This document shows positions 11,908-23,000 of a stretch of 64,000 nucleotides of DNA, in pieces; the stretch's first letter is position 1; every line of letters begins with the position of its first letter. Below the pieces are notes generated by a model. The model was not told the origin of the DNA. It worked only from the letters and a program-made list of their open reading frames with translations, and did no database searches. The position numbers and the translations under genes are program-made. Source of the stretch: Stratiolaelaps scimitus (lineage: Eukaryota > Arthropoda > Arachnida > Mesostigmata > Laelapidae); the NCBI GenBank assembly GCA_019614645.1, contig JABWDB010000031.1, positions 3,415,001-3,479,000 on the forward strand, given 5' to 3'.

Positions 11908-12288
11908 GACCATTCACCACCAAAGAGTCAAGTCGCCATGCTCTGGCTCACCGCCTACCGGAGGTATGGGGCTCTCCCGAGCGAGATTCGATCCCTCACC
12001 TCAGCAAAGAAGTTTGTCCACGAAGTTAAGAAAATTTTTAGGGGTAGTTATCACTGTGTTTAACATGTAAAATTACGTATAACGTTGATTTTTGTGACTA
12101 TGATGGAAGAGGAATCGTGTCGATGTATTTGCCCCTATGTATGCGTTGATATAATATGTTGTCAATTGTAACTTCGTCTGTTGCAGTGTGATATTTTACA
12201 CCTTTTACCTATTATATTTTTTTACGAGAACTCAAGCAATGTATGTTGCAGTTCCGTCAATAAACAGCAGTTTGTATTGTATTGTACT
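9997..12288 (+). mobile_element. CR1/Jockey-like non-LTR retrotransposon, 5'-truncated
   Basis: The unit carries an RT-encoding frame but no upstream endonuclease domain, as expected from 5' truncation during target-primed insertion. It ends in a TTTGTATTGTATTGTACTG microsatellite-like tail (about 12268-12288), typical of the 3' end of such LINEs. Immediately downstream is an R1-like fragment on the opposite strand whose sequence stops at the same point. A second fragment of this family lies at 53945-54290. Confidence 0.8.
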
Positions 12289-12708
12289 GACTAGAACCGG
12301 TCAACACATAGTAAGTGAGGTCTATGTGATCGTACTTGTGTCACACCGTGTTCGAAGATGTGGTATCAGCGAGCGAGTCCAGTTTTCTGGCCTGTCCGCT
12401 GTTCCTTCACTAGACCATTGGTTCTGCCACGTTTCGAATGCGGTCTCCCCGCTCTCCTCTGCTAAGAGCGTCCCTGGGAGCATGTTCGCGAGTAAAATTA
12501 CCGCCTCTGTGGCCGCCGTCCAATATAGCTCCGCCATCCTGATAAGCACCGCCCTCTGCGCCCTGAGTAGCGTCTTTCCATTCCTCTTCTTATCCAGAGT
12601 CCACACCCTCCACAGCTCTACTGATTCGGCGACAGACGCCATTAGCCGTCTCGCGCCTTCCTCACTTATCCTGGCCATAAGCCTCGTTAGGTGAAGCGCG
12701 CTCGTCAT
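12289..12708 (-). mobile_element. R1-clade LINE fragment (RT C-terminus)
   Basis: The minus-strand frame 12708-12322 reads RLMASVAESVELW, then LLRAQRAVLIRMAELY and LLANMLPGTLLAEES. These correspond to the R1-clade thumb/C-terminal segment (typical forms are VVESILLYGAPVW, QRRALLRVARAYRT and VLAGVLPIDLLAEE). A tail like the ...YYLTQ-LTGHG region (IDLTYYVLTG) continues towards 12290 and is cut off exactly where the neighbouring LINE tail ends. No RT palm remains. A related fragment lies at 62457-63152. Confidence 0.7.
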
Positions 12709-12741
12709 CGCTTTACCCGCGGTACTATCGCGGGTAAAGCG
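12709..12741. repeat. Perfect 13-bp stem, 7-nt loop hairpin
   Basis: CGCTTTACCCGCG, then GTACTAT, then CGCGGGTAAAGCG. The stem is perfect and GC-rich. It sits directly next to the start of the R1-like fragment. Function unknown. Confidence 0.9.
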
Positions 12742-12851
12742 TGTGTGCGGTACCTGTCACCCCCGAGTCTAGAATGGCCCGAAGTACTTCGTGTCACATT
12801 TTATTCTGATACTATTCTCACGAAAAATTAAGTTGACTCTATGCATTCTCG

Positions 12852-12944
12852 AAATCTCTAATCGTTTTTCCACCGATCTTGTTTCCCTAAATCTCTGATC
12901 TTTTCTCCACTGATCTTGTTTCTCTAAATCTCTGAACTTCTCTG
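12852..12944. repeat. 37-bp tandem repeat, 2.5 copies
   Basis: Units start at 12852, 12889 and 12926 with AAATCTCT. Each of the two full units also contains GATCTTGTTTC. On the minus strand it lies in an open frame (13062-12769), giving a repeated charged peptide, probably without coding meaning. Confidence 0.85.
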
Positions 12945-13062
12945 TTAGGTAATTTGGGTCACTTTTTTTTTCGGGGGTAATCCGCAGGAGTGCTCTTACA
13001 TTCATTTCCACGTTGCTTCCAATCGTCATTGACACTCTCTTGGTTGCCTCATCTCGACCCAT

Positions 13063-13105
13063 AATGACGTCAGGTTATAGACGCAGGCTATGACCTGACG
13101 TCATT
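13063..13105. repeat. Inverted repeat with TGACGTCA in each arm
   Basis: Arms AATGACGTCAGGTTATAG (13063-13080) and CTATGACCTGACGTCATT (13088-13105) pair with one mismatch around a 7-nt loop. Each arm contains the palindromic CRE octamer TGACGTCA, so it could be either a hairpin or a double binding site. No nearby gene start was recognised. Confidence 0.8.
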
Positions 13106-16100
13106 AACCCTAGCTGTCATATCTGAGCTCTCTATCACCACGTCGTTCTACAGGGTGGGCTCAAGGACCTACCCTTGAGGAACTCTTGTTGTAATCTCCT
13201 GTCTTCGGTAAACGCCTGCTGGAATCCCTGCACCCCCGGCAACAAGCTTCAGCATTGGGATACCGTACTGCATTGAATACAGGCAAACTTCGGCGTTCGG
13301 ACAAACTCATCGAGCCCTGGGAGAAGGATTTTTAAGATGAGGAAAATTTGGGAAATCGGCGCCATATTTGATCAAGATTTGCGAGATTTATCAGTCTCCC
13401 GCAACGAGCACGAGACCCTGTCGATACGACAACGAAGTTTTCTCAACAGTCCTTCCCAGTACAAGATTCGACAGTTTAACGCACGGCTCGCAGCTGTCAC
13501 GAGTCATTGTTAGTTGTTCAGGGGTGCGTCGTGACTTCAAGGAGGTTTGTCATTCGAATATTTCTTTGTATTTCACGGGACCCCGCAGGTCGTCAACCCT
13601 TCCATCTGGGTATCCCATCACGACCCTGCAGAATTGTGAGGTATCCCAGCTAGTTGACGCCTCCTTCCTTTACTTGTGTTCCGACAAATGATAAAGCAGT
13701 TCCACTTGATTACCGCAAGGTGGTGACCTTGATATCACTTTGCCAATCGTATAAGCTGCGTCATTGTTCAAACCATGAAATTAGGTGGCCACAGTTTTCC
13801 ATGTCGCTGTGTCCACCTTTCCCTCATGCAAAGGGGCTTCTCTCTTTATGCTGACTCTCGTCCAAGTCGTCTAAATCAGTAGTCTGAAATGTTCTTCCCG
13901 ACCGCTACTGAGCTTATGTTTCTTCTGGGATATCCTTGTCCTCAAGAGGAGCTTGAAGACCGGGATACCCTAGACAGTGACTAACTAACAAGTGCCAACC
14001 GCCCGCTGGGGTCTGTATCAACGCTATTAAATATAAAATATAATAAATAATGATGACTACAATCGATGTTGGCTGGTGTAAATAAGATTCATTTTATTTT
14101 ATTATTATTATTATTTCGTAATAATAATTATCATATATTTAACATGTTTGCAGTTGTTTGTTTGTTGTTGTAGTAGTTGTTTCTATGTATGCTGCTCTCG
14201 CCTGGTGATCGTGTCACGATGGTAGCGCAGCTTTTTCTCCTCCGTACAGCAATAATGATTAATTTCTCTCAATAATTGGTTTAAATTATTACTTTATTTA
14301 CGTTGTTTGTATTTAATTTCGTCACTTGTGTCGCTAGACGGCTACATATATATATATATATATATATATCTTTCTCTAACACAATCGTCAGCACAGGTCT
14401 AGGAGGCAGGTTATCAGCTGTTTTTTAGACATACTAAATTTCAAAGTAGATATACACCAGGACAATAATGGCATAACCAAAGTACTACCACACAAGAGCT
14501 GGTGACCAACGTTATGCCATTAATTATGTCAGTATTATAAATGTGTAACAACGAATAGCAGCACTACCGATGTATTCACATAGTTATCGTCCCTGTTCAA
14601 TAACTAAGTCGTCTCTTCGGCGACGCGATTTATACTTTGGAGAATTTGTGTCACTCACATCATCAATACGAATGAAAAGATCGGACAACAAAACCTATTT
14701 TTTCTTTCTTTCATCATCAAAGTCCTCAATCAACCGGTCAGTCTTCTGTAGCCATGCCTGGCCCATTGCCAAAAAAGAAGAAACTACTCATAGTGTCGTC
14801 TGTCTGTCTGCGTATGTGTGTGTGTATATGTATATATTATAATCAAGCGTAACACCTAATAATAACAATAATAGTAATTCGTCCAGTCGTATGCTGATCG
14901 CTGATCAGTCGGATCTGTGTTCGCTATATTTTGGTCAGACATTTTCGTGTTCCTGCTTCAATGTCGTCGTATCATTTAGTCAATCCAATTTTGCCAGCTG
15001 TCACATAGGGTTACTCGAAAAAAAAATACGCAGTATTATTATTATTATTATTATCGTCATTATGAAACATCAAAAAAATGATCCGTCCGTATATGTTTCT
15101 ATAATGCACTTATTATTACTGTGCATTGATGTCACTTGAAGCCACAACTCGCAACCAACACCGAAGGCAAGGTCCCAGCAATGATCCGAGTCACATCACT
15201 TTCATGTTATTGTTGCTGTTGTTGTTATTGTTGCTGCTGCTGTTTTTGTTGCTGCTACTGCTGATAATGTTGCCGTTGTTGTTGTTGTTGCATAAGCGTT
15301 GTTGCGCACTTCATCTACTTCATGATCTCAACCAGGCACCTTTCAACGAAGGTGGAATCACTCTTTCTTCAAACAGTGATCGAGGCAATGACGGCGTCAA
15401 CAAATCGACGTTCTCGATCTAATTAGAAGTTGTTTGCAGCTACCGTTTACTTAACCATCACTCAGTCTCACGGTTGCGACCTGTTGAGCATTTCGCCACG
15501 CAGAATATAGCGTCACCGTTCCAAATGATGTGGGCCGTAACCCACAAGGTTAAAAAAAAAACTCGTGCGCGAAATGGGGACCGTGTGTCTTGACGATGTT
15601 TTTTCTCTTTGTCAACCATCATTATTAGCATCATCATCCTTCAGCGGACGCCATGGCTTGCGATCGGACAACACCTGAAGTGAATATCTGAGTGTGCTTC
15701 GGTCGGTGGCTGGCTATCTCAAATATCAAAAAGGTCGATTTTTCGTCATCTTGCATACGCCGGTACACACCGACAGAGAACATGGTCGTCTCGTGAGCTA
15801 CTGAAAATAGAATCGGTCCATTCGGCCCCGTCACTCAAGACCAATATCAGATGAGGCTAAGAAATCGATATGCATCCAGACGGTTATGATTCCGACCTTC
15901 AGCAATTTCGAGTCGCTTAAAGGAACTACGACAGCAAACAATGAAACAAATGGCATCAAGAACAGGCCTGGCTCCTTGCCGCCACCAAAGACATACGCCA
16001 TTAGATGAATGACGTCCCCGCTAAAAGACAAAATCGTAGATCATTGCCGATGAACGATGCCCTTATTGTACTCTTGCGATTCGATCTTAAAATGGTCTGG

Positions 16101-18480
16101 CAGCATTTGCGATAAACGCCATTCATTATTATTATTATTATTATAGATATACTAGGATCCATTTCCTCGTATCCCTGATTTTGCTTAGTCAAAGACCTCG
16201 CTTTTCTTCATTTCTCAAAAATTGTGCCAATATCTCTCAGACAACGTCTCTTTCATTTTCATTCGTCACTGTTCATATTCCACCAAACTTGCACAGCATA
16301 CATCGTGTGAAGACACTTTTCTGACGTGGGGAAATGATTGCCAAAAGAAAAACAAAAAGGAAGTCGTCTTTTAATCAACACCATACGTGCAACGGAATTC
16401 AAAATATATATATATATTTATATATATGTGTACGTACGCGTGTGCTGTCAATGTTTATATATATGTATATATATATATATTGCATGGACACTTCCTGTTT
16501 AGGCTGCGTGCATGTTCGCTCGCCTGAGTGGTTTCAGTCTGCTTTAGGGTCAATTCTGCCTACCAGGCTATTTGGGCGCTTCGATAACGGACCGCAGTAA
16601 CGGGCAGTGCTTGTGACGGACGGCGATTGCCTCGTAGGGGGGTACATGGTATATTGGACCCCCAACGGGCGACAGTCCCATCTCTTCGCCCAAACGCCAC
16701 CATTCGGACACATAGGAAAATAATGACTGAGTCAAACAATCATTATTCACATGATGATAAAATCTGAATCGCTCGATGTGCAACGAGCGATCGGTCGGCG
16801 AACCGCCGTCACCGACGCGAACGACCTGAAGCAGCGAACGCTCACGTCCACGCTAATATTGTGCAGACCGTAATCCCAAACCATCCCGATCAGACGCTCG
16901 GCATCTGCTGCCGATTTCAGCCCGTCTCATAGCACAGAGCAATTGTCGAACATCGAATCGATTCCTGATCGATTGAATTCGAAAACAATTTCATCCATTT
17001 CATATCAAGTTAGCACATTATTACGGCCACATTTCGCCATAACGCCTTCACTTTTAATCATATACGAATTATATTAGTATTATTACTGGTGTACTCGTTT
17101 TCCTAGTTTAAGTGAGGGAGAAAGTTGTATGATCTCGTCTTTTTTTTCATTTAATTGTTATATTGTCATTATTATTAATCAGACGGCTGAAATCGAGCGT
17201 TTCATGCAATATTCGTCTTGTCACTTTCCGCAAAGCGCATACCGCTAGCATACCACATAGCTGTAGCTCAATAGAAGCTGAAGTAGTCGTTACTCTGCTG
17301 TAAATTTGATGCCATCTGGTGCAGTTCATCACCGTTCCGGTTCTCGTCCAATGAATTGTTTCAAGTAAAACACAACTAAATTTCGTACTTTTAAGTTGGA
17401 TATTAATAATAATAATAATGATAATTCATAATGAATCATAGTTAATGATGAAACGATTAAGGTGCTGCCACTACCAGTTTGAAGCTGCTTGTTGCTGAGA
17501 CATGCTGCTGCTGCTCCTGTGTGTATGTGTGTTGTGTCGGTGAGTGAAGAGTCTCTCTTGCTCTTGCAATCGCCCTTCGCGATACGTGCGCCGTTGTAAT
17601 TAAATTAATTCATATGATGATGATGATTATTATTATTATTAGTCTTATAATTAAATCATATGATCATCATTATCATTGCTTTTTGTCTTGCCTTGCTGTT
17701 TCGAATTCCTGCTGTAAAAAACGTGGCTTCACACTGTCCATCGTTAATCTGTTTTTCTATTATGAGGACGACGATGGTGCTGAGGTATTTCTCTCTCTCT
17801 GTCTCTCTGCCCTTGTCTCAGCACCTCCTCTACGGCACAGGTGAGCAGCTTCATCGACTTCATGCTTCGTAAATGTACCTTCATGTCTCGATCTCTCGAA
17901 ATCCTCTCATCTTGCAGCGCTCATTTGGGATATACATAGTGTGGCTAGCAGAGGCCCCGCCAAAAATCAGGATATTTCTATTTAAATGGTCTCCACTTCT
18001 TCCTATTTTTTTTTTGTTGTTTACCTCTTCCCGTGGCGTTCTCCTCACGTGATCGTCTCTCACGGAGACCCGGATCAGTTCAATCCCATTTCAATCCCAT
18101 TTCTTCTCAACCATCTTCCTCTCTTCATTTCGTATCGTCGTTCGACTGCGGCTCGGCCAACAACGACCACCTTTTTGTTTTTTTTAGTTTTTCTTTTTCT
18201 CTCTCCTGGCAGCAGCATTACAATAGTAGCATTGTATTACATTTTAACAGCACACAAACACTAACTTCGGCGTGATTGATGAGAGCCACAGCGGCTGGCT
18301 TGCGTGTTGCTATGGCCAACGCATCAGTCATCTTCACATTCATCTTCATCGATAATCATCATCATCATCATTATCGCACCTCACCAAATCATTATCATCA
18401 ATCAATGTTGCTTGAATAGGATCCATCTTGCGTTTCATCGTACAATTGCCACCTGTCCGTTGCACGAACATTCGCTATCT
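13106..18480. other. Gene-poor stretch downstream of adducin, microsatellites
   Basis: The stretch holds (TTA)n-type runs near 14095-14115, 15035-15054, 16128-16145 and 17400-17420, (TA)n at 14344-14370, and a TTG/TGC-rich block at 15205-15293. Protein-like minus-strand pieces occur at 15663-15800, 15833-16025 and 16568-16730, with plausible splice-like borders (for example TTTTCAG before 15802). They could not be linked in phase or matched to a family, so no gene is called. Confidence 0.4.
15205..15293. repeat. TTG/TGC trinucleotide-rich block
   Basis: Mixed runs of TTG, TGC and TTA on the plus strand (CAA/GCA on the minus strand). It produces a leucine-rich open frame that I do not regard as a gene. 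Confidence 0.9.
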
Positions 18481-18481
18481 A

Positions 18482-18487
18482 TTTATT
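18482..18487 (-). terminator. Candidate adducin poly(A) signal
   Basis: TTTATT on the plus strand, which is AATAAA on the minus strand, about 460 bases past the adducin stop codon. It is the first canonical hexamer I see downstream, followed on the minus strand by AT-rich sequence. The 3' untranslated region would then hold CT/GA repeats at 18491-18519 and around 18680-18715. Confidence 0.45.
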
Positions 18488-18945
18488 GTAGCTCGCTCTC
18501 TCTCTCTCTCTCTCTCTCGCTCAAGCTTTTTCACTCCCTTCACAAGTCCCACTTCGTAGCTACCTTTAGTTTTCTAAGGATGAACGCGAGAGGTCTTCTT
18601 GGTGTTTGATGATTGATCGACTTCTTCGTCAATCATCTCTCGGTGTGGCTGGACCGCCGGCTGTCCTGCCTCTAAATCTCTCTCTCTCATTCCCTCTCTC
18701 TCGTTCACTCTCTCAATCTGCGGCAATGTCACACTGGAGATAGAAGCTTCACAAGGCCGAAGCTTGTTGTTCACTTGTTGTTGTTGTTATTGTAATGACG
18801 GTTGTTATTGTCGTCTGCGTTGATGCACTGTCGTGCAGCCGTGCAGTCATTCGAGTGGTTTGTCCTTTTGTTTGCAGCTTCGACGTTCCGTGTCTTTCTT
18901 TGTTTTGTTTCGACGAGCTCTCCACACTTTCTACAGCGAAATTAT

Positions 18946-19059
18946 CTAAGCGGTCTCCTCCTTCGGCGTTTTGCTGCTCTTCTTCTTGAAGAACGACGCC
19001 GTACTCAAGCCACCGGACTTCTTCTTCTTTTTCTTCTCGCCTTTCGACGGAGAGCTCAC
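18946..19059 (-). CDS. hts: Adducin last exon: MARCKS-related basic domain
   Basis: Read on the minus strand after TTGTGTAG, the exon encodes VSSPSKGE, then KKKKKKSGGLSTASFFKKKS, then SKTPKEETA and a TAG stop at 18948-18946. The block of lysines around a Ser/Thr-containing core with Phe-Phe is the adducin MARCKS-related domain. In vertebrate adducins this domain binds calmodulin, is phosphorylated by PKC and is needed for spectrin-actin binding. The phase-0 junction with the previous exon (ending SKEVSES) is clean. In flies only some hts isoforms carry this domain, so alternative 3' ends are plausible here too. Confidence 0.9.
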   Translation of the reverse strand: MSSPSKGEKKKKKKSGGLSTASFFKKKSSKTPKEETA

Positions 19060-19999
19060 CTACACAATCAAAATCAGATGGGCACAGTGTAGAGTAACAA
19101 TAATCAAATCATGATAGACAAACAGTCAATTTCGCCACGAGCGATAAACCGGTCTCCACCAAAACTCGGTACACACAAGCAGTGTTCACAAGATACGCAG
19201 GACAGAGAGTGCGATGGGGAGACACTTAACGTCAACTTTTTAGGGAGCGGGAGGTAGTTCCTTCAAGCGATGTGGAAAACCATGCACTCACCGATTCGCT
19301 AACCTCTTTGCTTGACAGTGATCTGGATTCATCTCCGCTCTTCTCATTCTCCTTGTCCTGATCCTTTCCACCTATGATCGCGATGTCAGCAGGTCGATCA
19401 AGTCGTAGTGTAAACCGATGATCGAACAAACGTTGAGGGAACAACATTAAGTGGTTAGTCACTGTGAGCTAATTATCCTGGACAGATTTCTCTTGAAGTA
19501 TACTATACGTATCCTGCCTGCTCCAGAGCAGATGTTAATCATGCTATTGTATATTTAACCTATAGAACTGAAATCGATCCGGATTTCATGTACGTTATAC
19601 AGTTTAATATTTCGTCTGCGTTCAATTCGTGTAGGACATTCACACACACACGTGTGTGTGTGTGTGAATGTCCGATACGTGATACGAACTTCTATCAAAT
19701 GGGGTATCGACAAATCATCCCCCGATTCGTACGTTGTGGTAACAGTATGATTATTATTAGTACAAGAATTCTATGATAATCGCAACTAGGTTACGTTTGA
19801 GATCTCACAAACGTTTACCGCACTGCTTGAAAACAATAGATGAGTTCGTCCATAGAAATAACGTTAAACTATCCGCTTGCACGGAAGTACACACAAAGGG
19901 AGTGGGTATAAACAAATATAGGAGATCAAATGAAAAACGAAAATACTAGGTTAGTTTCGTCAACGACTAACGCACTACTGAAAGCTGATTGCGAATATA

Positions 20000-20037
<38 letters not shown>

Positions 20038-23000
20038 GCACTTGTACGAGCATGTACACCTGCTCCGAAGCCATTCCATTCGCTGAGCCCTTTTCTCTAC
20101 ATATATACGGATAACAAAGCCATTCTGTAATAGAGGATAGCAAGGATGCGCAACCAGCTGTAGTTTTGTGGCTACTAGAGCGAGCAGTTTCCAGTAGGCA
20201 TCAACTACAATGCATCTTTTATTAACTACACGACAAGAAGAACATTCCATTTTTTTGTTTCTTTGAATCAAATGAAAAGAACTTCCAGCATCGGTGACGT
20301 TTATCATCATCATCATATTCATCTTCATGCTAAGATGAGTGAACATGTGTACTGAACAATGTTCATTGTATGTTCTAAGAACAGATAGTTGTCATCACCT
20401 GCATATTCACGTAAATTCGTTTATATGTCATTATAGATCTAGACAATGCTGGCTAATATCTTCGATTGTGCAGAGCATGGGTATACAATAACATTAACCG
20501 GTAGAAAACTGCATGGCGTGCGCGTCAGCGACCCACAAAGTGTCAAAGCTGTCAAACGACGCCAATTAAACGCTTGAGTAGTAGGTTGGTATGAAGCAAC
20601 GACATTGGCATCGATTCAATTTCATTGTTTTGTCTGAGTCTTTCACGCTTAGTTTCGACTGTCAACAGAGAATTGGGAGAAGGGTTTCATCGCAGATGTT
20701 GAAAATAGTATTGGATGGCCTCAATACATCTAATAGTGATGAACATAATCTTGGCTGAAGAAAAGCACTTTTGCTTTGGAAGACCTCCTGTCCATATCGG
20801 TTATACTGGGTCGTAGTTCAGCCATATTTTTCCGGCCAAAGGACTAGACTCAGATGAATTCGCGTGATCGAGCTTCAGAGCATTTCATCTTTCTGCCTAA
20901 ACCGCGCCTCTCGATAAAAAAGCTTGTTCCTAAATAGGTTTCAATAGAAGCAAAGAAAGCCTATATGAGGAAAGCTCGAATATGCAGAGCTAATCATTTG
21001 AAAGTTCGTAAATTGTGACGGTTGGCTGCAGAGGGCACTTAAATGTAATTCAACAAAGATCGTAACCTCGAGCCATTCGCGCAACCGGACGAATTGTCGA
21101 AAAGGGCGACCACTGCACAATGGCCAAACGCCATTCAACGACATGCTGCATACTAACTTGCCTGTCCGATTTGAAATCTGTTTAAATGAAACATCCATCA
21201 CGGACTTTTGCATTCACTATGAGGGGTGATATGCAGACATAACAGTTGGGTACATCCGATCGCCGGCCTACAATAGCAGAATACTCGATCCACCCCCTGT
21301 GTGAACGTTACAGCCGATGTCATGTTCTCTTTTTTACAAATGTCACGTAATCGACATGTGGACTTTGTTCGACAGAGGACGAAACACGACCGCGACGCGA
21401 TTGGGCACATGTTGATTGTAAAATATATAACGCACGGTACACACATAAAGAAGAGAGGAAATCCTCCTGCGCTTAACATTTTCGAAATGCTCACGTTACC
21501 CACCAAGGGACCAAGGAAATTTTAATACGTTCTAACTATACATTGATATATTATAAAATGTAATTAATAACACAGAGGTAATTTTGATGAAAATCAAAGT
21601 AATTCCACAAAATATTTCTCTTCAGAACAACCGAAGCATGGAAGTGTTAGTACCTCATTAAGATCAAAATAGACACCACCCTATAACAATCTCATGAATA
21701 TATTATATAATATGTAAGCAAACAAAAAATGAGACAAGAATGATCTCTTTCACTGGGACGCATTAAGTAATCGGTTGGCTATTGTTGCCGGCTGTCGTTG
21801 CATATGAGGGACTCACTCTTCTTGGGCTTTCTCTCCGAGAAGTATCTTCGTCCGAAGCCGAGACTCTGGCTGCGCTGTTCCTCGGCATCTGATTAAGAAT
21901 CATTCCGCAGATCATCATCATTTCGTCGACAACAGCACGATCGACAATCGTCATACTAACAATCCAACGGCGTTATGCGGCAACGCGAAGTCAGAGTTGT
22001 CCCCCATAAACTCGTAGTCTCTATCACCGTTCGTTGACAAATTCAACTAGCGATTTCATTTTATTCTCGAATGAATGATCTTTTCCCAAGCATTACCCGT
22101 TTCAGCACAGATCATCCGAGAGAAAGGTGACTATAGGGCAATTAAGCCAGTGAGTGATCTGTTAGCAGGAGTTAATTCCATATCACCTTCGTGGGTGTTA
22201 GTTAGTAAGTTAGCGAGTTAGAAAATACCTGGAGCCAACCACCACCACCACCAACTAACTATATCATAGTCACGAATTAGCAGCAGCAGCAGTATCGTTA
22301 CTACGGCCAGAAATATACAAGAAGTATATATATTATTTTTAAACTACTGTATATATGTGTAGAGAAGAAAGAGTATTACAGCATTAGGCCACCGTGCCTT
22401 CACCATTGCCACCACAGTTACAGATGGCCGTCACCGACCGTGAGGAATCTGGTAATTACGAAAGCATCTAATTTCCAATGCTCGATATTTCGATGTCGAA
22501 TGATGAAGTTCGTAGCGAACGCCACTTTCCAGACAATGAACTCACGAAAGGATCGATCGGGATCCGCGAAATGGGGTCCCCCAGTTTTCTTGGACCTCGA
22601 TCCACGGGCACCGTTCACCGATGTAAGATCATAGCCGGTTCCCAAATTAGTTCCTCGATTATCAGCCATTTATTATTAAAGAGCGGCATGTTTCTCGGTC
22701 ATATGGACAGAATTCAGTGAGATACTTCGTGTAGAACTGTGTAGAGACAGCGAGTATGAAAACGCCTCGCCTCATGTTAACCAATTGCTTTGGTTAACTT
22801 CAAACAAAAAGTTTCAAGTAGTAGCAGTAGTAGTAGATGTATTATGGTAGCAACAGCAGCAGTGGTTTGCTGTGAAAAGACAGCTGTCGGTCAGCTATGA
22901 GAAAATAAACAGTGCAGGTGCATTGGTGTAGTTCCCCAATGATGTCAGCCAATCAACCCATCTGCATTCGACAAGCAAATCCATCACCAAAGTGCTTCCT

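Noticed and set aside
12769..13062. 97-codon minus-strand frame with a repeated charged peptide
   Set aside because: The peptide repeat is the 37-bp tandem DNA repeat read in one frame; no known protein matches this arrangement.
18574..18774. Minus-strand frame just past the adducin stop as an extra exon
   Set aside because: Glu/Arg-rich text comes from CT/GA repeats; adducin already ends at a stop after its canonical C-terminal motif.
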